DNA of 64,000 nucleotides from Oligella ureolytica DSM 18253 (GCF_000373745.1 NZ_KB892313.1:1-64000), one strand, 5' to 3'; numbered from the stretch's first letter, positions 45,549 to 56,577 are shown. Numbers and translations: made by a program. The notes: a model not told the origin generated them from the sequence alone.

Positions 45549-46625
45549 TTAGAGCTTTTTTTCTAATTCTTGTACTCTTCTGCGTAATTTGTATAAATTT
45601 TTGATGACAGCAGCATTTTTTTGCCATTCACTGTGCTCTTCAATTGGGTAAGCTGACGTATAGCGTCCGGGCTTGTTAATGCTTGACATGACACCAGTGG
45701 CACCGGAAATATGTACATCATCAGCTAATTCCAAGTGACCTGCTAACATCGCGGCACCTGCAAGGGTGCAACGCTTACCGATAATGCTTGAACCGGCAAT
45801 ACCTACGCATGCGGCCATTGCGGTATGATCGCCAATTTCACAATTATGGCCGATCATAATATGATTATCCAGTTTGACGCCATTACCAATAATGGTATCA
45901 CCCAACGCACCACGATCAATTGCTGTACACACACCAATCTCAACGTCATTACCTACAACTACACGTCCAAATTGAGCAATTCTGCACCATGCGCCTTTTT
46001 CGACGGTATTATCAGGAGCAAAACCAAAACCCTCTGCGCCAAGTGTCGCGTGGCTATGTAAAAGACAGCGATCACCAATGATAGTGCTACGATATAGAGT
46101 CACATGAGGATAAAGTTTGGTGTCCTTACCAATAACAGAGTTTTTAGCAATGACTGAATGCGCACCAATTACACTGCCTGTTCCGATTTTGACGCCCTCT
46201 TCGATGACAACATAAGGACCAATCGCCACACCATCGGCGATGTCGGCAGAGTCATCGATTACTGCAGTAGGATGAATAACTTTTGGAATCAAATCGATTC
46301 GAGTGTCATCAAAGTAATGCGAAATTCGTGCGTAGAGAAGATAAGGATCCTCACAAACAATGACCGCGAAAGGCAATTCTTTAGGCAGTTTATCAACAAC
46401 GGCCTGTGGCAAAATAACTGCGGCAGCCTTAGTATCCATCAGTAAATTAAACATACGAGGATTGGACAAAAAGCTAATCTGGTTGCTTTCAGCGTGAGAT
46501 AAAGAGCCTAAGCCTACAATATCTGGTATCGCATGACTATCGCTCTTGATGAGAGAATAAGGGACTCCCTCTGTATCAACCTGCTGTAATAACTGTTCGA
46601 TTGGAATACTAAGGTTGTTTGACAT
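45549..46625 (-). CDS. lpxD: UDP-3-O-(3-hydroxyacyl)glucosamine N-acyltransferase LpxD
   Basis: 358 residues. N-terminal uridine-binding domain (to about 105), hexapeptide helix (about 115-310) with GFGFAPDNTVEKGAWCRIAQFG near 195 and the catalytic His in MIGHNCEIGDH near 250, and a C-terminal helix (YKLRRRVQELEKKL). It is the third lipid A step. It starts 12 bp after skp. Confidence 0.96.
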   Translation of the reverse strand: MSNNLSIPIEQLLQQVDTEGVPYSLIKSDSHAIPDIVGLGSLSHAESNQISFLSNPRMFNLLMDTKAAAVILPQAVVDKLPKELPFAVIVCEDPYLLYARISHYFDDTRIDLIPKVIHPTAVIDDSADIADGVAIGPYVVIEEGVKIGTGSVIGAHSVIAKNSVIGKDTKLYPHVTLYRSTIIGDRCLLHSHATLGAEGFGFAPDNTVEKGAWCRIAQFGRVVVGNDVEIGVCTAIDRGALGDTIIGNGVKLDNHIMIGHNCEIGDHTAMAACVGIAGSSIIGKRCTLAGAAMLAGHLELADDVHISGATGVMSSINKPGRYTSAYPIEEHSEWQKNAAVIKNLYKLRRRVQELEKKL

Positions 46626-46637
46626 AGCTACTACTTA

Positions 46638-47210
46638 TTATTTATTTAAAACTTCAATGACTTTGTCCGTAATATCAATACGCTCGCTCACGGTAACGGC
46701 ATCTTGTAAAATCAAATCATAAGACTCTTCTGCTGCCAACTCATGAATAGCTATATTGGCTTTTTCTACAATGGTCGAGAAAGCATCATTACGACGACGA
46801 TTAAAGTCCTCTTGAAACTCACGACGCTTACGCTGCAAATCAGTATCCAAGTCAGTCAGTTCACGCTGTGCAGACGTGCGGTCTGCGTCAGACATGACTG
46901 GCGCATTTTTTTCAAAATCTAAATATTTAGTGCGTAAAGTTTCAGTTAATTGCTGTAACTCCTCATCGCGCTTACCAAACTCCTCTTCGATCTTTTTTTG
47001 AGCTTCTTGAGCCGGTTTAGAATCGCGGAGGATTTTCTCAGTATTAACAAAACCGATCTTGAGACCGTCGGCCGTTACAGGTGCTTCAGCCTCTTTAGCC
47101 TCTTGTGCAACTACCGTAGGAACCAGCACAACAGAAGAAGCTAATGTTGCTGCGACGAGAATAGCACGCAACTTGCGTAAAATAAAACTTTGATTTGACG
47201 TATTATTCAT
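46638..47210 (-). CDS. skp: OmpH/Skp family periplasmic chaperone
   Basis: 190 residues with a signal peptide (about 36 residues, cleaved near VVAQE) and a long charged coiled-coil middle (about 75-155, with EEEFGKRDEELQQL and RKRREFQEDFNRRR), and a C-terminal hook. The KIGFVNTEKILRDS start of the mature domain is typical. It chaperones outer-membrane proteins to BAM, whose gene bamA lies just upstream. Confidence 0.93.
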   Translation of the reverse strand: MNNTSNQSFILRKLRAILVAATLASSVVLVPTVVAQEAKEAEAPVTADGLKIGFVNTEKILRDSKPAQEAQKKIEEEFGKRDEELQQLTETLRTKYLDFEKNAPVMSDADRTSAQRELTDLDTDLQRKRREFQEDFNRRRNDAFSTIVEKANIAIHELAAEESYDLILQDAVTVSERIDITDKVIEVLNK

Positions 47211-47327
47211 CTAAAAAACACCTCTGATTGAATTAATTTTAAAGTCGAAGATTCTTGTAAATAGCTATGATATTAAATATAAAGAATCAACGCTCATGTT
47301 TTTTTAACTGATTGTAACCATTTGATA

Positions 47328-49718
47328 TTAGAAGGAGGTACCAATCTGGAATTGGAATTGCTGCTTTTCGTCTCCCGGTTTAGAGTTAATCGGGTTTGCC
47401 CATGAAATCTCAAGAGGCCCCATAGGTGACTGCCATGACAAACCAACCCCTGCAGAATAACGCCAATCGCACGGATCCTCAACAACACCACCATATCGGT
47501 CATTACCTGTAGAACATGTGCCTGAACCGGTGGTATTTACTTTACCGGCATCAGCAAAGAGGAACCAACGTAATGTGCGGTCTTGATTCGTCCCCGGGAA
47601 TGGTAAATATAGCTGTACATTAGCAAGAACGCGGCTTGAGCCCCCTAGGAAGTCACCCGACACAGGGTCTCGAGGACCTAAGGAAGCACCGTCATAACCA
47701 CGGACTGAGCCAATACCACCAGCATACATATTTTTAATCACTGGGAATGGTTTAGAGTTGTTAAATGAACGGCCGTAATCTACAGAAGCATTAAATGCTA
47801 AGGTAAAGTTTTTACCTAATGGTAGGTAATACTGACCGGAGGCACTGGTTACCCAGTAGCTTAAATCACCAACACCAACCACTGCATCAAGGCTGGTGCG
47901 ATAGCCACGAGTAGGAGCCAAGCCACTGTCACGTGTATCTTTAGTCCAACCTGCGTTGAATAAAAAGACATTAGAAGTTTCGCCATAATGTTTGACAAAC
48001 TCGCGATAGGCTTCGGGGATGACTACATACCCCAAATGATCTTCTTTAGGTAATGTGACACGGTTTTGCTCAAAGGTAGCGCCCACAAAGACACGGTCAT
48101 ACTCAGAAATAGGCACACCGAAATTCATACCAAAACCGTAGGTACGAATTCTATAGGTCCGCTCATCCATATCGTAAACATAGTCGTTGTATGGACGACT
48201 TTCGCGGTAATATAATGACGTTGTTCTACTGATTCCACTACTTGTGAAATAAGGATCAGTATGATGAATAACCCCTGAACGATTATAACGACCGGTATTA
48301 ATCTGAAGGCCTAGGTTAGTACCTGAACCAAAAATATTATCCTGACTGATGCCGGCCATAAATGATAGCTTGTCTGTAGAACCATAGCCTACACCTAAGT
48401 TAATCAAACCGGTCGGCTTTTCTTTAACATCGATATTAATATCAACCTGGTCACTTGTACCGGGAACTGCAGTCTGCGTAAGATCAACCGTATTAAAGTA
48501 ACCTAAACGGTCAATACGGTCTCTCGACGTACTTAAACGCGCCTCATCATACCAAGCAGACTCCTGCTGACGTACCTCACGGCGAATCACCTCGTCGCGG
48601 GTACGAACGTTACCACCGATGTTGATACGGCGGACATAGATGCGGTTACCGGGGTTTACAAAATAAGTCACATCGACTTGATTTGTTTCGGGATCTGTAA
48701 TTGGCACGACATTAACTTCTGCTAAAGCATAACCTAATTCACCAAAGCGAGATTCAATGCGGCGACCGGTTTCCTGAGCACGACTATTATTAAAGACTTG
48801 CCCTTCACGCTGAACGATCAGGTCATGCAGTTCGTCATTAAGACCCATCAGATCGCCGGCTAGTTGCTGCTTACGGATGGTGTATTGCTCGCCCTCATCA
48901 ACCGTAAAATTTAAGGCAATGTCTTGACGATCCGTTGAAATGCTTACTTGTGGTTCACTGATATGAAAATCCAAATAACCACGATTTAAATAAAAATCGC
49001 GTAGATTTTTAGTATCACTTTCTAAGCCCTCGCGACTAAAACGATGGCTACCTGTCAACCAAGTCATATAGCCCGGTGTCGTTTGTACCATTTGCTTACG
49101 CAAAGTAGATGAGCTATAGGCTTCGTTGCCGACAAAATTAATATCGCTAATACGGGCACGACCACCCTCTTGCACCTGGAAACTCACACCTACACGATTA
49201 CCGGGCAAGGGAGTCAACGTATGCTCAATTGTGGCGCCGTAATGCCCTTTGAGAATGTATTGAGAACGAATTTCGTCTTTGGCTCTATCCAGTAGTGCCG
49301 GGTTAAGTGCCCGGCCTTCGCCAAAACCTACTGCCAACAGGGATGTATTTAATTCTTTGTCATTAAATGCATTCATGCCCTCATAGATTAATGAGGTAAT
49401 AATCGGTCTTTCGACCACTTGAATGTCAACAATACGATTTTGCGTATGGATATTTACATCATCAAACAAACCTGTCGCATAAAGGCGCTGTACAGTTTCG
49501 GTCGCCTGCTCTTCGGTAAAAGTACCGCCTACTCCTACCGGTAAATAGCTAAAGACCATCCCCGGCTCAGCACTCTGCAACCCTGTAACACGAATATCCT
49601 GCACAACGAACGGTGAAAAAGCCAAACTTTTCAATGGCATCAAGAGTGCCAAAGAAAATGCTGTTAAATTCAATGCTAAGGATTTTTTGTTATGGGTAAA
49701 GTTTTGGCGTATACGCAT
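47328..49718 (-). CDS. bamA: outer membrane protein assembly factor BamA
   Basis: 796 residues from ATG 49718, with AAAGGA 6 bases ahead; a frame to 49772 lacks the ribosome site. A signal peptide (to about residue 32, SLAFSPF) precedes five POTRA domains (about 33-430) and a beta-barrel. The conserved VRGY--ASLGPRD loop motif (the VRGF/Y lid motif) lies near residue 670. The C-terminal Phe (GTSF) needed for membrane insertion is kept. It follows rseP, as in most proteobacteria. Confidence 0.97.
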   Translation of the reverse strand: MRIRQNFTHNKKSLALNLTAFSLALLMPLKSLAFSPFVVQDIRVTGLQSAEPGMVFSYLPVGVGGTFTEEQATETVQRLYATGLFDDVNIHTQNRIVDIQVVERPIITSLIYEGMNAFNDKELNTSLLAVGFGEGRALNPALLDRAKDEIRSQYILKGHYGATIEHTLTPLPGNRVGVSFQVQEGGRARISDINFVGNEAYSSSTLRKQMVQTTPGYMTWLTGSHRFSREGLESDTKNLRDFYLNRGYLDFHISEPQVSISTDRQDIALNFTVDEGEQYTIRKQQLAGDLMGLNDELHDLIVQREGQVFNNSRAQETGRRIESRFGELGYALAEVNVVPITDPETNQVDVTYFVNPGNRIYVRRINIGGNVRTRDEVIRREVRQQESAWYDEARLSTSRDRIDRLGYFNTVDLTQTAVPGTSDQVDINIDVKEKPTGLINLGVGYGSTDKLSFMAGISQDNIFGSGTNLGLQINTGRYNRSGVIHHTDPYFTSSGISRTTSLYYRESRPYNDYVYDMDERTYRIRTYGFGMNFGVPISEYDRVFVGATFEQNRVTLPKEDHLGYVVIPEAYREFVKHYGETSNVFLFNAGWTKDTRDSGLAPTRGYRTSLDAVVGVGDLSYWVTSASGQYYLPLGKNFTLAFNASVDYGRSFNNSKPFPVIKNMYAGGIGSVRGYDGASLGPRDPVSGDFLGGSSRVLANVQLYLPFPGTNQDRTLRWFLFADAGKVNTTGSGTCSTGNDRYGGVVEDPCDWRYSAGVGLSWQSPMGPLEISWANPINSKPGDEKQQFQFQIGTSF

Positions 49719-49887
49719 TAACAATCCTTTAATTTTAAGAAAACTGCCAACAAACAAAAGCCGACAAGACAATACGATAAAGTTAAAAACATAATTTTAT
49801 GACAAATTTACTCTTCATGTTAATAAAGTCAACAGACGAGTAAAACTACTCAATTATGCCATTTATCAACGCCTATTTTAGGATTTT

Positions 49888-51315
49888 TTATAAAAGTCTA
49901 AAAATATCGCTCGTAAATGCTAAAACCATTAACATCAACAATAATACATAGCCTGTCGCATGGATATGGCGAATGATTTTGTCAGGTAAGGGTCTGCCGC
50001 GCACGCCCTCAATAGCACAGATAACCATCTGTCCACCGTCCAACGCAGGTATAGGTAACAAATTCAGGACACCAATACTCAGACTGATGAGAGCGATAAA
50101 TGAAATAAAGGGCCAAACACCTGCCTGAGCCACCTTGCCTGAGTAATCAGCAATGGTCAGAGGACCGCTTAAATTTCGCCACGAAACATCGCCCGTGATA
50201 ATTCGGCCAACGACCTTAACCGACATGGCAGCCAATTGATAGGTTTTTTCTACCGCCTTAGTGACACTGTCGATAACGCCATAACGTACGGTCATTGTTG
50301 GGAGGTCGGCAGATAAGCGCATACCGGCGCGACCAAAACTTTCTCCATCTTGGCTCACCAAATCAGGCGTCAGCGGCATGGATAGATTCGAACCATTACG
50401 CTCTACACTTAAGCATAAGCTTTGATCCGGATGCTCCTTAAATGCCATCATTAAACCCTGAAGACTGAAAGTAGTAGCTGAGTTCTCGCGCTGCTGGGGG
50501 AGTGGCGCACAAAGGCCCTTAATAATATCGCCCTCGATAAGTCCGGCTGTTGCGGCAGCGCTATCTGCCATCACCTCAACCACTTTAACTCGCGAGGTAT
50601 CGATAAATAAGCCACTTTCAGCCATTAAGTTACGATTTTCTAAACTGCCGTTTACCGCATCAAAACGAATGAGCAACGACTCTTTAGGATAAGAAGCTAG
50701 CTGTTGCTCCAAATCACGAATATGCCCAGGAAACGATTGAGTATCCAGCCCTCTTATCACTTCCAATGTTGCTTCACGACCAAAGTGAATAGGTTCTAAT
50801 AGCGCTTCATTTAGTTGAGACCAACTATAAACCGACGAACCATTGACCCCTATGATTAAATCGCGATGGCGCAATCCGGCATCGGCCGCAGCAGACGCTG
50901 TTTGAGGCTCCGCTAACACAGCAATCACCTCCTGTTCGCCTTTTAGATTTAAACCGGTATAAATTAAAATCGCTAATATAAAACTAAATAAGGGTCCGGC
51001 CGCAAAGACAACAAAACGATGCCAAGGAGTGACTGCTTCGATGGGTTTGCCCGGCAAGCCTTCAGGACTGTCTAAATACGCTGCATAATGCTCAGAATCG
51101 ATAGACAGAGGCTTGACATAACCACCAAGTGGCAAAGAACTAAGTGCCCATTCACAACCTCGACGATCCGTTTTTTTATAGATGACTTGACCGAAACCGA
51201 GCGAAAACCGTTCGACATGGATGCCAAACAGACGACACGCTAGGTAATGCCCCCATTCATGAAAAACGACGACAATACTGATAGTAATTAAAAAACTGAT
51301 AATAGTTGTTAACAT
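49888..51315 (-). CDS. rseP: regulator of sigma-E protease RseP (site-2 protease)
   Basis: 475 residues. Zn motif HEWGH (His19, Glu20, His23) is in the first membrane helix, and a second metal site PALDGG in the last helices near 428. Two PDZ-like domains lie between about 120 and 330 (PQTASAAADAGLRHRDLI and MADSAAATAGLIEGDIIKG). It cuts anti-sigma factors in the membrane; whether it cuts the sigma/anti-sigma fusion in this window is open. Confidence 0.95.
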   Translation of the reverse strand: MLTTIISFLITISIVVVFHEWGHYLACRLFGIHVERFSLGFGQVIYKKTDRRGCEWALSSLPLGGYVKPLSIDSEHYAAYLDSPEGLPGKPIEAVTPWHRFVVFAAGPLFSFILAILIYTGLNLKGEQEVIAVLAEPQTASAAADAGLRHRDLIIGVNGSSVYSWSQLNEALLEPIHFGREATLEVIRGLDTQSFPGHIRDLEQQLASYPKESLLIRFDAVNGSLENRNLMAESGLFIDTSRVKVVEVMADSAAATAGLIEGDIIKGLCAPLPQQRENSATTFSLQGLMMAFKEHPDQSLCLSVERNGSNLSMPLTPDLVSQDGESFGRAGMRLSADLPTMTVRYGVIDSVTKAVEKTYQLAAMSVKVVGRIITGDVSWRNLSGPLTIADYSGKVAQAGVWPFISFIALISLSIGVLNLLPIPALDGGQMVICAIEGVRGRPLPDKIIRHIHATGYVLLLMLMVLAFTSDIFRLL

Positions 51316-51335
51316 GAAGAACTTCTTCTATAAGC

Positions 51336-52511
51336 CTATATAAACTGCTGTAACTGTTCTGCTGATTTAATTCGGACCTCTTCATCAAAGGCATGAACTG
51401 CCTCTATGGAATCGATCATCTGATGCCAGCTTTTTTCCAACATTGAGGCGATAAGCTTTGGAATATCAGTAAACTTGATTTTATTATTTAAAAAAGCATC
51501 AACAGCGATTTCGTTACTACTGTTAAGCACGATGGTACTCTCTTGTCCAGCCTCTGATGCTTGGTAAGCCAAGTCCAAACAAGGATAACGCTGTAAATCA
51601 GGCAATTTGAAATTCAGTTGTGAGAATTGACTAAGGTCAAACTCCGGTGCCTGATTAAGAAGGCGTTTAGGATAAGCCAGCGCATGAGAAATCGGAATAC
51701 GCATATCCGAGTTGCCGAGCTGAGCGAGAATGGAACCATCACAATAATGCACCATTGAATGCACCGTACTCTCCGGGTGCACCAAGACTTTGATTTGCTC
51801 TAAGGGTAGATCAAACAACCACTTCGCTTCAATCACCTCAAGCCCTTTGTTTAGCATGGTGGCTGAGTCAACAGAAATCTTTCGGCCCATCGACCAATTA
51901 GGATGCTTACAGGCTTGAGCAGGTGTTACACCGTCCAATAAGCCCACCTCCGTATCTCTGAATGGACCACCCGACGCTGTTAAGATGATTTGCTTAATTT
52001 CGCTATGAGCGACAGGATTAGGTAAACATTGAAAAATGGCATTGTGCTCACTATCAATAGGCAGCAACTCGGCACCACTTTGTCTGACTGCCCTCATAAA
52101 CAGCTCACCGGAAGCCACCAATGCCTCTTTGTTGGCTAAAAGAATGCGTTTACCCGCTTTGGCAGCTGCATAGGCTGACGCCAAACCGGCTGTGCCGACA
52201 ATAGCGCAAACGACGGTATCAACCTCTGGATCCATGGCAGTCTCTACCAAGGCCTCCGCCCCAATACGCAGCTCAGGCAAAGCACGATCACTGGGCCATA
52301 GACTGGTCAGCTGCTGCTTCGCCTCTTGGCTTGGTAAAATCAACACCTCAGGCCTGTGCACCAGACTCAACTCAATTAATTTAGAGACCTGACTAAACGC
52401 GCTCATGGCATAGACTTCAAATTTCTCAGGGTGGGATGCGATAACATCCAAGGTGCTGTCACCGATTGAACCGGTCGCACCGAATAAGCAAATACGTTGA
52501 GGTCTTGCCAT
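51336..52511 (-). CDS. dxr: 1-deoxy-D-xylulose-5-phosphate reductoisomerase
   Basis: 391 residues. The NADPH-binding LFGATGSIGDSTLDVI near 8-22, ANKEALV near 124, PIDSEHNAIFQCL near 151, and SASGGPFRD-like TASGGPFRDTE near 179 are present. It makes MEP, the second step of the non-mevalonate isoprenoid pathway. It starts 20 bp after cdsA. Confidence 0.96.
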   Translation of the reverse strand: MARPQRICLFGATGSIGDSTLDVIASHPEKFEVYAMSAFSQVSKLIELSLVHRPEVLILPSQEAKQQLTSLWPSDRALPELRIGAEALVETAMDPEVDTVVCAIVGTAGLASAYAAAKAGKRILLANKEALVASGELFMRAVRQSGAELLPIDSEHNAIFQCLPNPVAHSEIKQIILTASGGPFRDTEVGLLDGVTPAQACKHPNWSMGRKISVDSATMLNKGLEVIEAKWLFDLPLEQIKVLVHPESTVHSMVHYCDGSILAQLGNSDMRIPISHALAYPKRLLNQAPEFDLSQFSQLNFKLPDLQRYPCLDLAYQASEAGQESTIVLNSSNEIAVDAFLNNKIKFTDIPKLIASMLEKSWHQMIDSIEAVHAFDEEVRIKSAEQLQQFI

Positions 52512-52532
52512 TTCTAAGATTCCTAATTTCTT

Positions 52533-53414
52533 TTAAATTAAAAAAACATATATTAGTAAAAAGGTCATTGGCGTCACGACCAACGCTGAGTCTAGACGAT
52601 CCCAAACCCCACCATGTCCCGGTAAAATATTGCTTGAATCCTTGATATTTGCTCGACGCTTCATGAGTGATTCGTAGAGATCGCCAACGATTGAATAAAT
52701 GGATAAAACAATCGCACTGAGTAGAAGCACAAGTAAATTACTATGCGCTAATAAAATACCACCAAAGGATGTAGGGCTCATGTAGGCACTGATCACTAGC
52801 CATAAAGTCGCAGCAAGAACACCACAGATAGCGCCGGAACGGGTTTTACCGGGACTAATTGCAGGCGCCAACTTGGTTCCGCCAAAGTGTCGACCGCCAA
52901 AGTAGGCAAAGGTATCGGCACACCAAATCAGGATGAAGTAAGAAAAGACAAACCAAGAGCCTAAATACTGCACAAATAATATGAGAGAGAGAGCAGCGGC
53001 AGAGACCGCAATCAAAGCAAAGAGGCCATGGAACAACGGATTTTCTTTGTGCTGAGTTTGTCCTTTTTTTAGAATAAAAGGAATGACAAATAGCCAAATA
53101 GCACTACTGATAATGGATAGCCATAAATTAAAACGCACTAATGACGTATCCGTGAGCTGCGTGCTGGCCATCCCCTCATCGCCTCGCGTAACGAGACTAA
53201 AGCTAAAGATAATGACGACAATCGTTAAGATAGTAGCCACGCCAAACGCTAGCCGCTTAAAACGTCCGTCTAAACACACTCTCCACCATTCTGCCAAGGT
53301 CAAGCCGGATGCGATGACACAAAAAATGGCAAAATAAACACTTTGCTGTAGTGATAAAAGCACCGCTAAAATCACTAACAATACGACTGCCGTCATCAGA
53401 CGTTCTCGCAACAT
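52533..53414 (-). CDS. cdsA: phosphatidate cytidylyltransferase
   Basis: 293 residues with about eight membrane helices. The C-terminal family signature MKRRANIKDSSN--LPGHGGVWDRLD (near 248-273) is intact, as is the WCADTFAYF-GR segment near 163. It makes CDP-diacylglycerol from phosphatidic acid. It starts 33 bp after uppS. Confidence 0.95.
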   Translation of the reverse strand: MLRERLMTAVVLLVILAVLLSLQQSVYFAIFCVIASGLTLAEWWRVCLDGRFKRLAFGVATILTIVVIIFSFSLVTRGDEGMASTQLTDTSLVRFNLWLSIISSAIWLFVIPFILKKGQTQHKENPLFHGLFALIAVSAAALSLILFVQYLGSWFVFSYFILIWCADTFAYFGGRHFGGTKLAPAISPGKTRSGAICGVLAATLWLVISAYMSPTSFGGILLAHSNLLVLLLSAIVLSIYSIVGDLYESLMKRRANIKDSSNILPGHGGVWDRLDSALVVTPMTFLLIYVFLI

Positions 53415-53448
53415 ACAATCTCTCTATAGGATAGGGAAAACTATTTGA

Positions 53449-54204
53449 CTATTTGACTAGTTGAGCACTAGTTTGACCAAAGCGACGCTCACGAGTCGAA
53501 TACCATGCCAACGCCTCATCAAGGTGCTTATCTTTAATGTCGGGCCAATAGGTAGGTGTAAAGTATAACTCTGTATAAGCTAATTGCCATATTAAAAAGT
53601 TGGAGATTCGCTGCTCACCGCCGGTACGAATGAATAGATCCGGCTCCGGGGCCCACGACATACTTAAATACTTATCAAAATCCAACTCATCAACACGGCG
53701 CTCAGGATCTACCCCCTGCTCTTTCATGTAATTTTGAAAAGCGTTCAAAATGTCCCAACGCCCACCATAATTAGCAGCGATGGTTAGGTACATTGAGTCA
53801 TTGTCTTTGGTCAGGTCTTCAGCTTTAGCAATTAACTCACGAATTTGCGAGCTAAAAGCCGAAAGATCACCAATCACTTTTAAGCAGATATTGTTTTTGT
53901 GCAGCGTTTTAACTTCTTTTTGTAAAGAGCGCACAAAGAGGTTCATTAATAAATCCACCTCATCTTTTGGTCGGCGCCAATTTTCAGAACTGAAGCTAAA
54001 TAAAGTAAGGTACTTAATACCTTTGTGGCCGCAGTAACGTACCGTACGGCGTACGGCACCGATACCGCGCAAATGACCCGCCGTGCGGGGCAAGTGTCGT
54101 TTAGCTGCCCAACGACCATTACCATCCATTACGATCGCTAAATGCTGCGGTGTTGCTGATACCTCAGGCACTACCTGAGTCGAACTAATCTTGGACTGTG
54201 ACAC
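53449..54204 (-). CDS. uppS: undecaprenyl diphosphate synthase (cis-prenyltransferase)
   Basis: 251 residues when started at GTG 54204, preceded by GAGGGG; an ATG at 54225 adds seven residues but has no ribosome site. The catalytic Asp27 in [10 protein letters not shown], the HLRGI segment, FSSENWRRP, and the [23 protein letters not shown] region are present. It makes the C55 carrier lipid for peptidoglycan and O-antigen. It is downstream of frr. Confidence 0.94.
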   Translation of the reverse strand: MSQSKISSTQVVPEVSATPQHLAIVMDGNGRWAAKRHLPRTAGHLRGIGAVRRTVRYCGHKGIKYLTLFSFSSENWRRPKDEVDLLMNLFVRSLQKEVKTLHKNNICLKVIGDLSAFSSQIRELIAKAEDLTKDNDSMYLTIAANYGGRWDILNAFQNYMKEQGVDPERRVDELDFDKYLSMSWAPEPDLFIRTGGEQRISNFLIWQLAYTELYFTPTYWPDIKDKHLDEALAWYSTRERRFGQTSAQLVK

Positions 54205-54244
54205 TAAACCCCTCACCAGAATCATGACTGTTTAAGCTAATCAG

Positions 54245-54805
54245 CTAAACAGTCATCACCTCTTCCTCTTTACGAGCAATTAAATCATCAATTTCAGCAA
54301 CAAACTTGTCGGTTAGTTTTTGCACAACTTCTTGATAGCGACGCTCTTCATCTTCGGAAATCTCTTTGTCTTTTACCAAGTTTTTTAAAGAGTCATTAGC
54401 TTCACGTCGCAGGTTGCGAACCGCTACCTTAGCATCTTCACCTTCAGCACGTACAACGCGAGTTAACTCACGACGACGCTCTTCAGTCAAGGCAGGCATA
54501 GGCACTCTAATTAAATCACCTAAAGGTACCGGGTTTAAACCCAAATCTGACTCTCGAATTGCCTTTTCGACAACCGAGATCATGTTCTTCTCCCAAGGCT
54601 GTACGCTAAGTGCACGCGCATCAATAACGTTAACGTTGGCAACTTGACTTACCGGCACCATAGAACCATAGTAATCAACCTGAACGTGATCCAATAAACC
54701 GGGGCTTGCACGACCGGTGCGAATCTTGGCTAAGTTATTTGATAAACTCTCAATCGATTTACCCATGCGGTTTTCGGTCGATTTAATTATCTCACTTGTA
54801 CTCAT
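54245..54805 (-). CDS. frr: ribosome recycling factor
   Basis: 186 residues, normal size. Three-helix bundle plus small domain: [26 protein letters not shown] near 13-38, PWEKNMI near 91 and [17 protein letters not shown] near 121, with the C-terminal [20 protein letters not shown]. It releases ribosomes after termination. It lies 24 bp after pyrH. Confidence 0.97.
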   Translation of the reverse strand: MSTSEIIKSTENRMGKSIESLSNNLAKIRTGRASPGLLDHVQVDYYGSMVPVSQVANVNVIDARALSVQPWEKNMISVVEKAIRESDLGLNPVPLGDLIRVPMPALTEERRRELTRVVRAEGEDAKVAVRNLRREANDSLKNLVKDKEISEDEERRYQEVVQKLTDKFVAEIDDLIARKEEEVMTV

Positions 54806-54829
54806 TATTTTTCTCTTAAACTATAAATA

Positions 54830-55549
54830 TTAAACGTGAACCAAGGTGCCCTCATCTTCACCACGTATGACACGCTCTAAGGCACCACTTTTGTTAATAG
54901 AAAACACATTAATTGGTAACTTTTGATCGCGGCACAGGGCAAATGCAGTAGCGTCCATTACCTCGAGGCGCTTAGAAATCGCCTCATCAAAACTTATACT
55001 ACTATATCGTGTCGCTTTGGGATCTTTATTAGGATCTGCACTATAAATTCCATCAACCTTAGTCGCCTTTAAAACAATCTCGGCACCGATTTCAGCGCCA
55101 CGTAAGGCTGCTGCAGTATCTGTAGTAAAGAATGGATTACCGGTACCGCCGGCGAAAATCACCACTTTCTGCTCTTCAAGGTATCGAAGCGCTTTGGGGC
55201 GAATATAGGGCTCGACCACTTGATCGATATTGATAGCAGACTGAACTCGGGCAACAACGCCATGACTTTTTAATGCATCCTGAAGTGCTAAGGCATTCAT
55301 CACAGTGGCCATCATGCCCATATAATCTGCTGTCGCTCTATCCATACCTTGAGCGCCGGGGGCTACACCACGGAAAATATTACCGCCACCTATCACAATT
55401 GCTAACTCAACACCCATCTTGGCGATCTCAGCAACGTCTTGAGTCATGCGAGAAATGGTTTGTCGGTTAATGCCAAAGGAGTCTTCACCCATTAAGGCTT
55501 CACCGGAAAGTTTTAATAAAACTCGTTTATAAGCAATTTCACTTGTCAT
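54830..55549 (-). CDS. pyrH: UMP kinase
   Basis: 239 residues from ATG 55549; the frame to 55615 adds 22 non-homologous residues. [14 protein letters not shown] near 7-20, [10 protein letters not shown] near 56, [16 protein letters not shown] near 73 and [18 protein letters not shown] near 135 are all seen. It phosphorylates UMP to UDP. A strong hairpin before it likely stops rpsB-tsf transcripts, so it would need its own promoter. Confidence 0.96.
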   Translation of the reverse strand: MTSEIAYKRVLLKLSGEALMGEDSFGINRQTISRMTQDVAEIAKMGVELAIVIGGGNIFRGVAPGAQGMDRATADYMGMMATVMNALALQDALKSHGVVARVQSAINIDQVVEPYIRPKALRYLEEQKVVIFAGGTGNPFFTTDTAAALRGAEIGAEIVLKATKVDGIYSADPNKDPKATRYSSISFDEAISKRLEVMDATAFALCRDQKLPINVFSINKSGALERVIRGEDEGTLVHV

Positions 55550-55614
55550 GTTCGCACCATATAAAAAGAATCGCCCTATTTTATCAAAGTTTAGATGGCT
55601 AATAGGAGCATGCA

Positions 55615-55648
55615 TAAAAAAACCGAGATCTAATCGACCTCGGTTTTA
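55615..55648 (-). terminator. terminator between tsf and pyrH
   Basis: On the minus strand AACCGAG (55639-55645 as read on the plus, CTCGGTT) and CTCGGTT form a 7-bp stem with an 11-base loop, followed by six or seven T. The plus strand also ends in TTTT. It lies about 54 bp after the tsf stop and 66 bp before the pyrH ATG. Confidence 0.85.
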
Positions 55649-55701
55649 CTGTTATCAGATACTGCGCAAAGCAGTTGCTCTAATAACTCGCCAGCTGGAG
55701 T

Positions 55702-56577
55702 TTATAAAGAAGCTTGAGCAGCGGCAACTTCAGCAGCAAAGTCTTCTTCTTTTTTCTCAATACCCTCGCCAACAACAAAGAGAGCGAAGTTTTTGATAGA
55801 AGCGTCGTTAGCTTTGAGCATTTGCTCTACGGTTTGCTTATCGTCTTTAACAAAAGGCTGAGAAACTAAAGCAACTTCTTTTAGGTACTTAGCAACAGAA
55901 CCTTCAACGATTTTCTCGATGATGTTTGCAGGCTTACCTTCTTCTTCAGCTTTTTGTTTTGCTACAGAACGCTCAGCTTCGATTAACTCAGCAGGAACGC
56001 CATCAGCATCTAAGGCTTGTGGGCGAGTAGCCGCAACATGCATAGCCAAATCCTTACCAACCTCGTCAGAGCCGCTGTAGTCAACTAACACACCAATGCG
56101 ACCACCGTGGTTGTATGAAGCTAATTTGTCTTCAGTTTCGAAGCGCTGGAAGCGGCGAACAGATAAGTTTTCACCGATTTTACCAACCAAAGCAGCACGC
56201 ACAGACTCAACTGTACCATCACGGAACTCTGTTGCATTTAAAGCATCGAGGTCAGCCGGGTTAGTATCAACAACTAACTTAGTAACGTCGTTAACAAAGT
56301 TGATGAAATCATCGTTTTTAGAAACGAAGTCAGTTTCACAGTTAACTTCTACTAAAGCGCCCACTTTTGCATCATCAGCAACAAAAAGGCCTACTAGACC
56401 CTCTGCGGTAACGCGGCTAGCAGCTTTGCTGGCTTTACTACCTAATTTAACACGTAAAATTTCTTCTGCACGTGCCATATCGCCATCAGCTTCAGTCAAA
56501 GCCTTTTTACACTCCATCATTGGTGCATCAGTTTTTTCACGAAGTTCTTTAACCATTGCAGCGGTAATTGCAGCCAT
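55702..56577 (-). CDS. tsf: elongation factor Ts
   Basis: 291 residues from ATG 56577 with GGAG six bases ahead; the extra four codons upstream are not needed. The UBA-like start [26 protein letters not shown] is followed by [11 protein letters not shown] near 78. It exchanges GDP for GTP on EF-Tu. It lies downstream of rpsB, separated by a hairpin with a T-tract. Confidence 0.97.
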   Translation of the reverse strand: MAAITAAMVKELREKTDAPMMECKKALTEADGDMARAEEILRVKLGSKASKAASRVTAEGLVGLFVADDAKVGALVEVNCETDFVSKNDDFINFVNDVTKLVVDTNPADLDALNATEFRDGTVESVRAALVGKIGENLSVRRFQRFETEDKLASYNHGGRIGVLVDYSGSDEVGKDLAMHVAATRPQALDADGVPAELIEAERSVAKQKAEEEGKPANIIEKIVEGSVAKYLKEVALVSQPFVKDDKQTVEQMLKANDASIKNFALFVVGEGIEKKEEDFAAEVAAAQASL

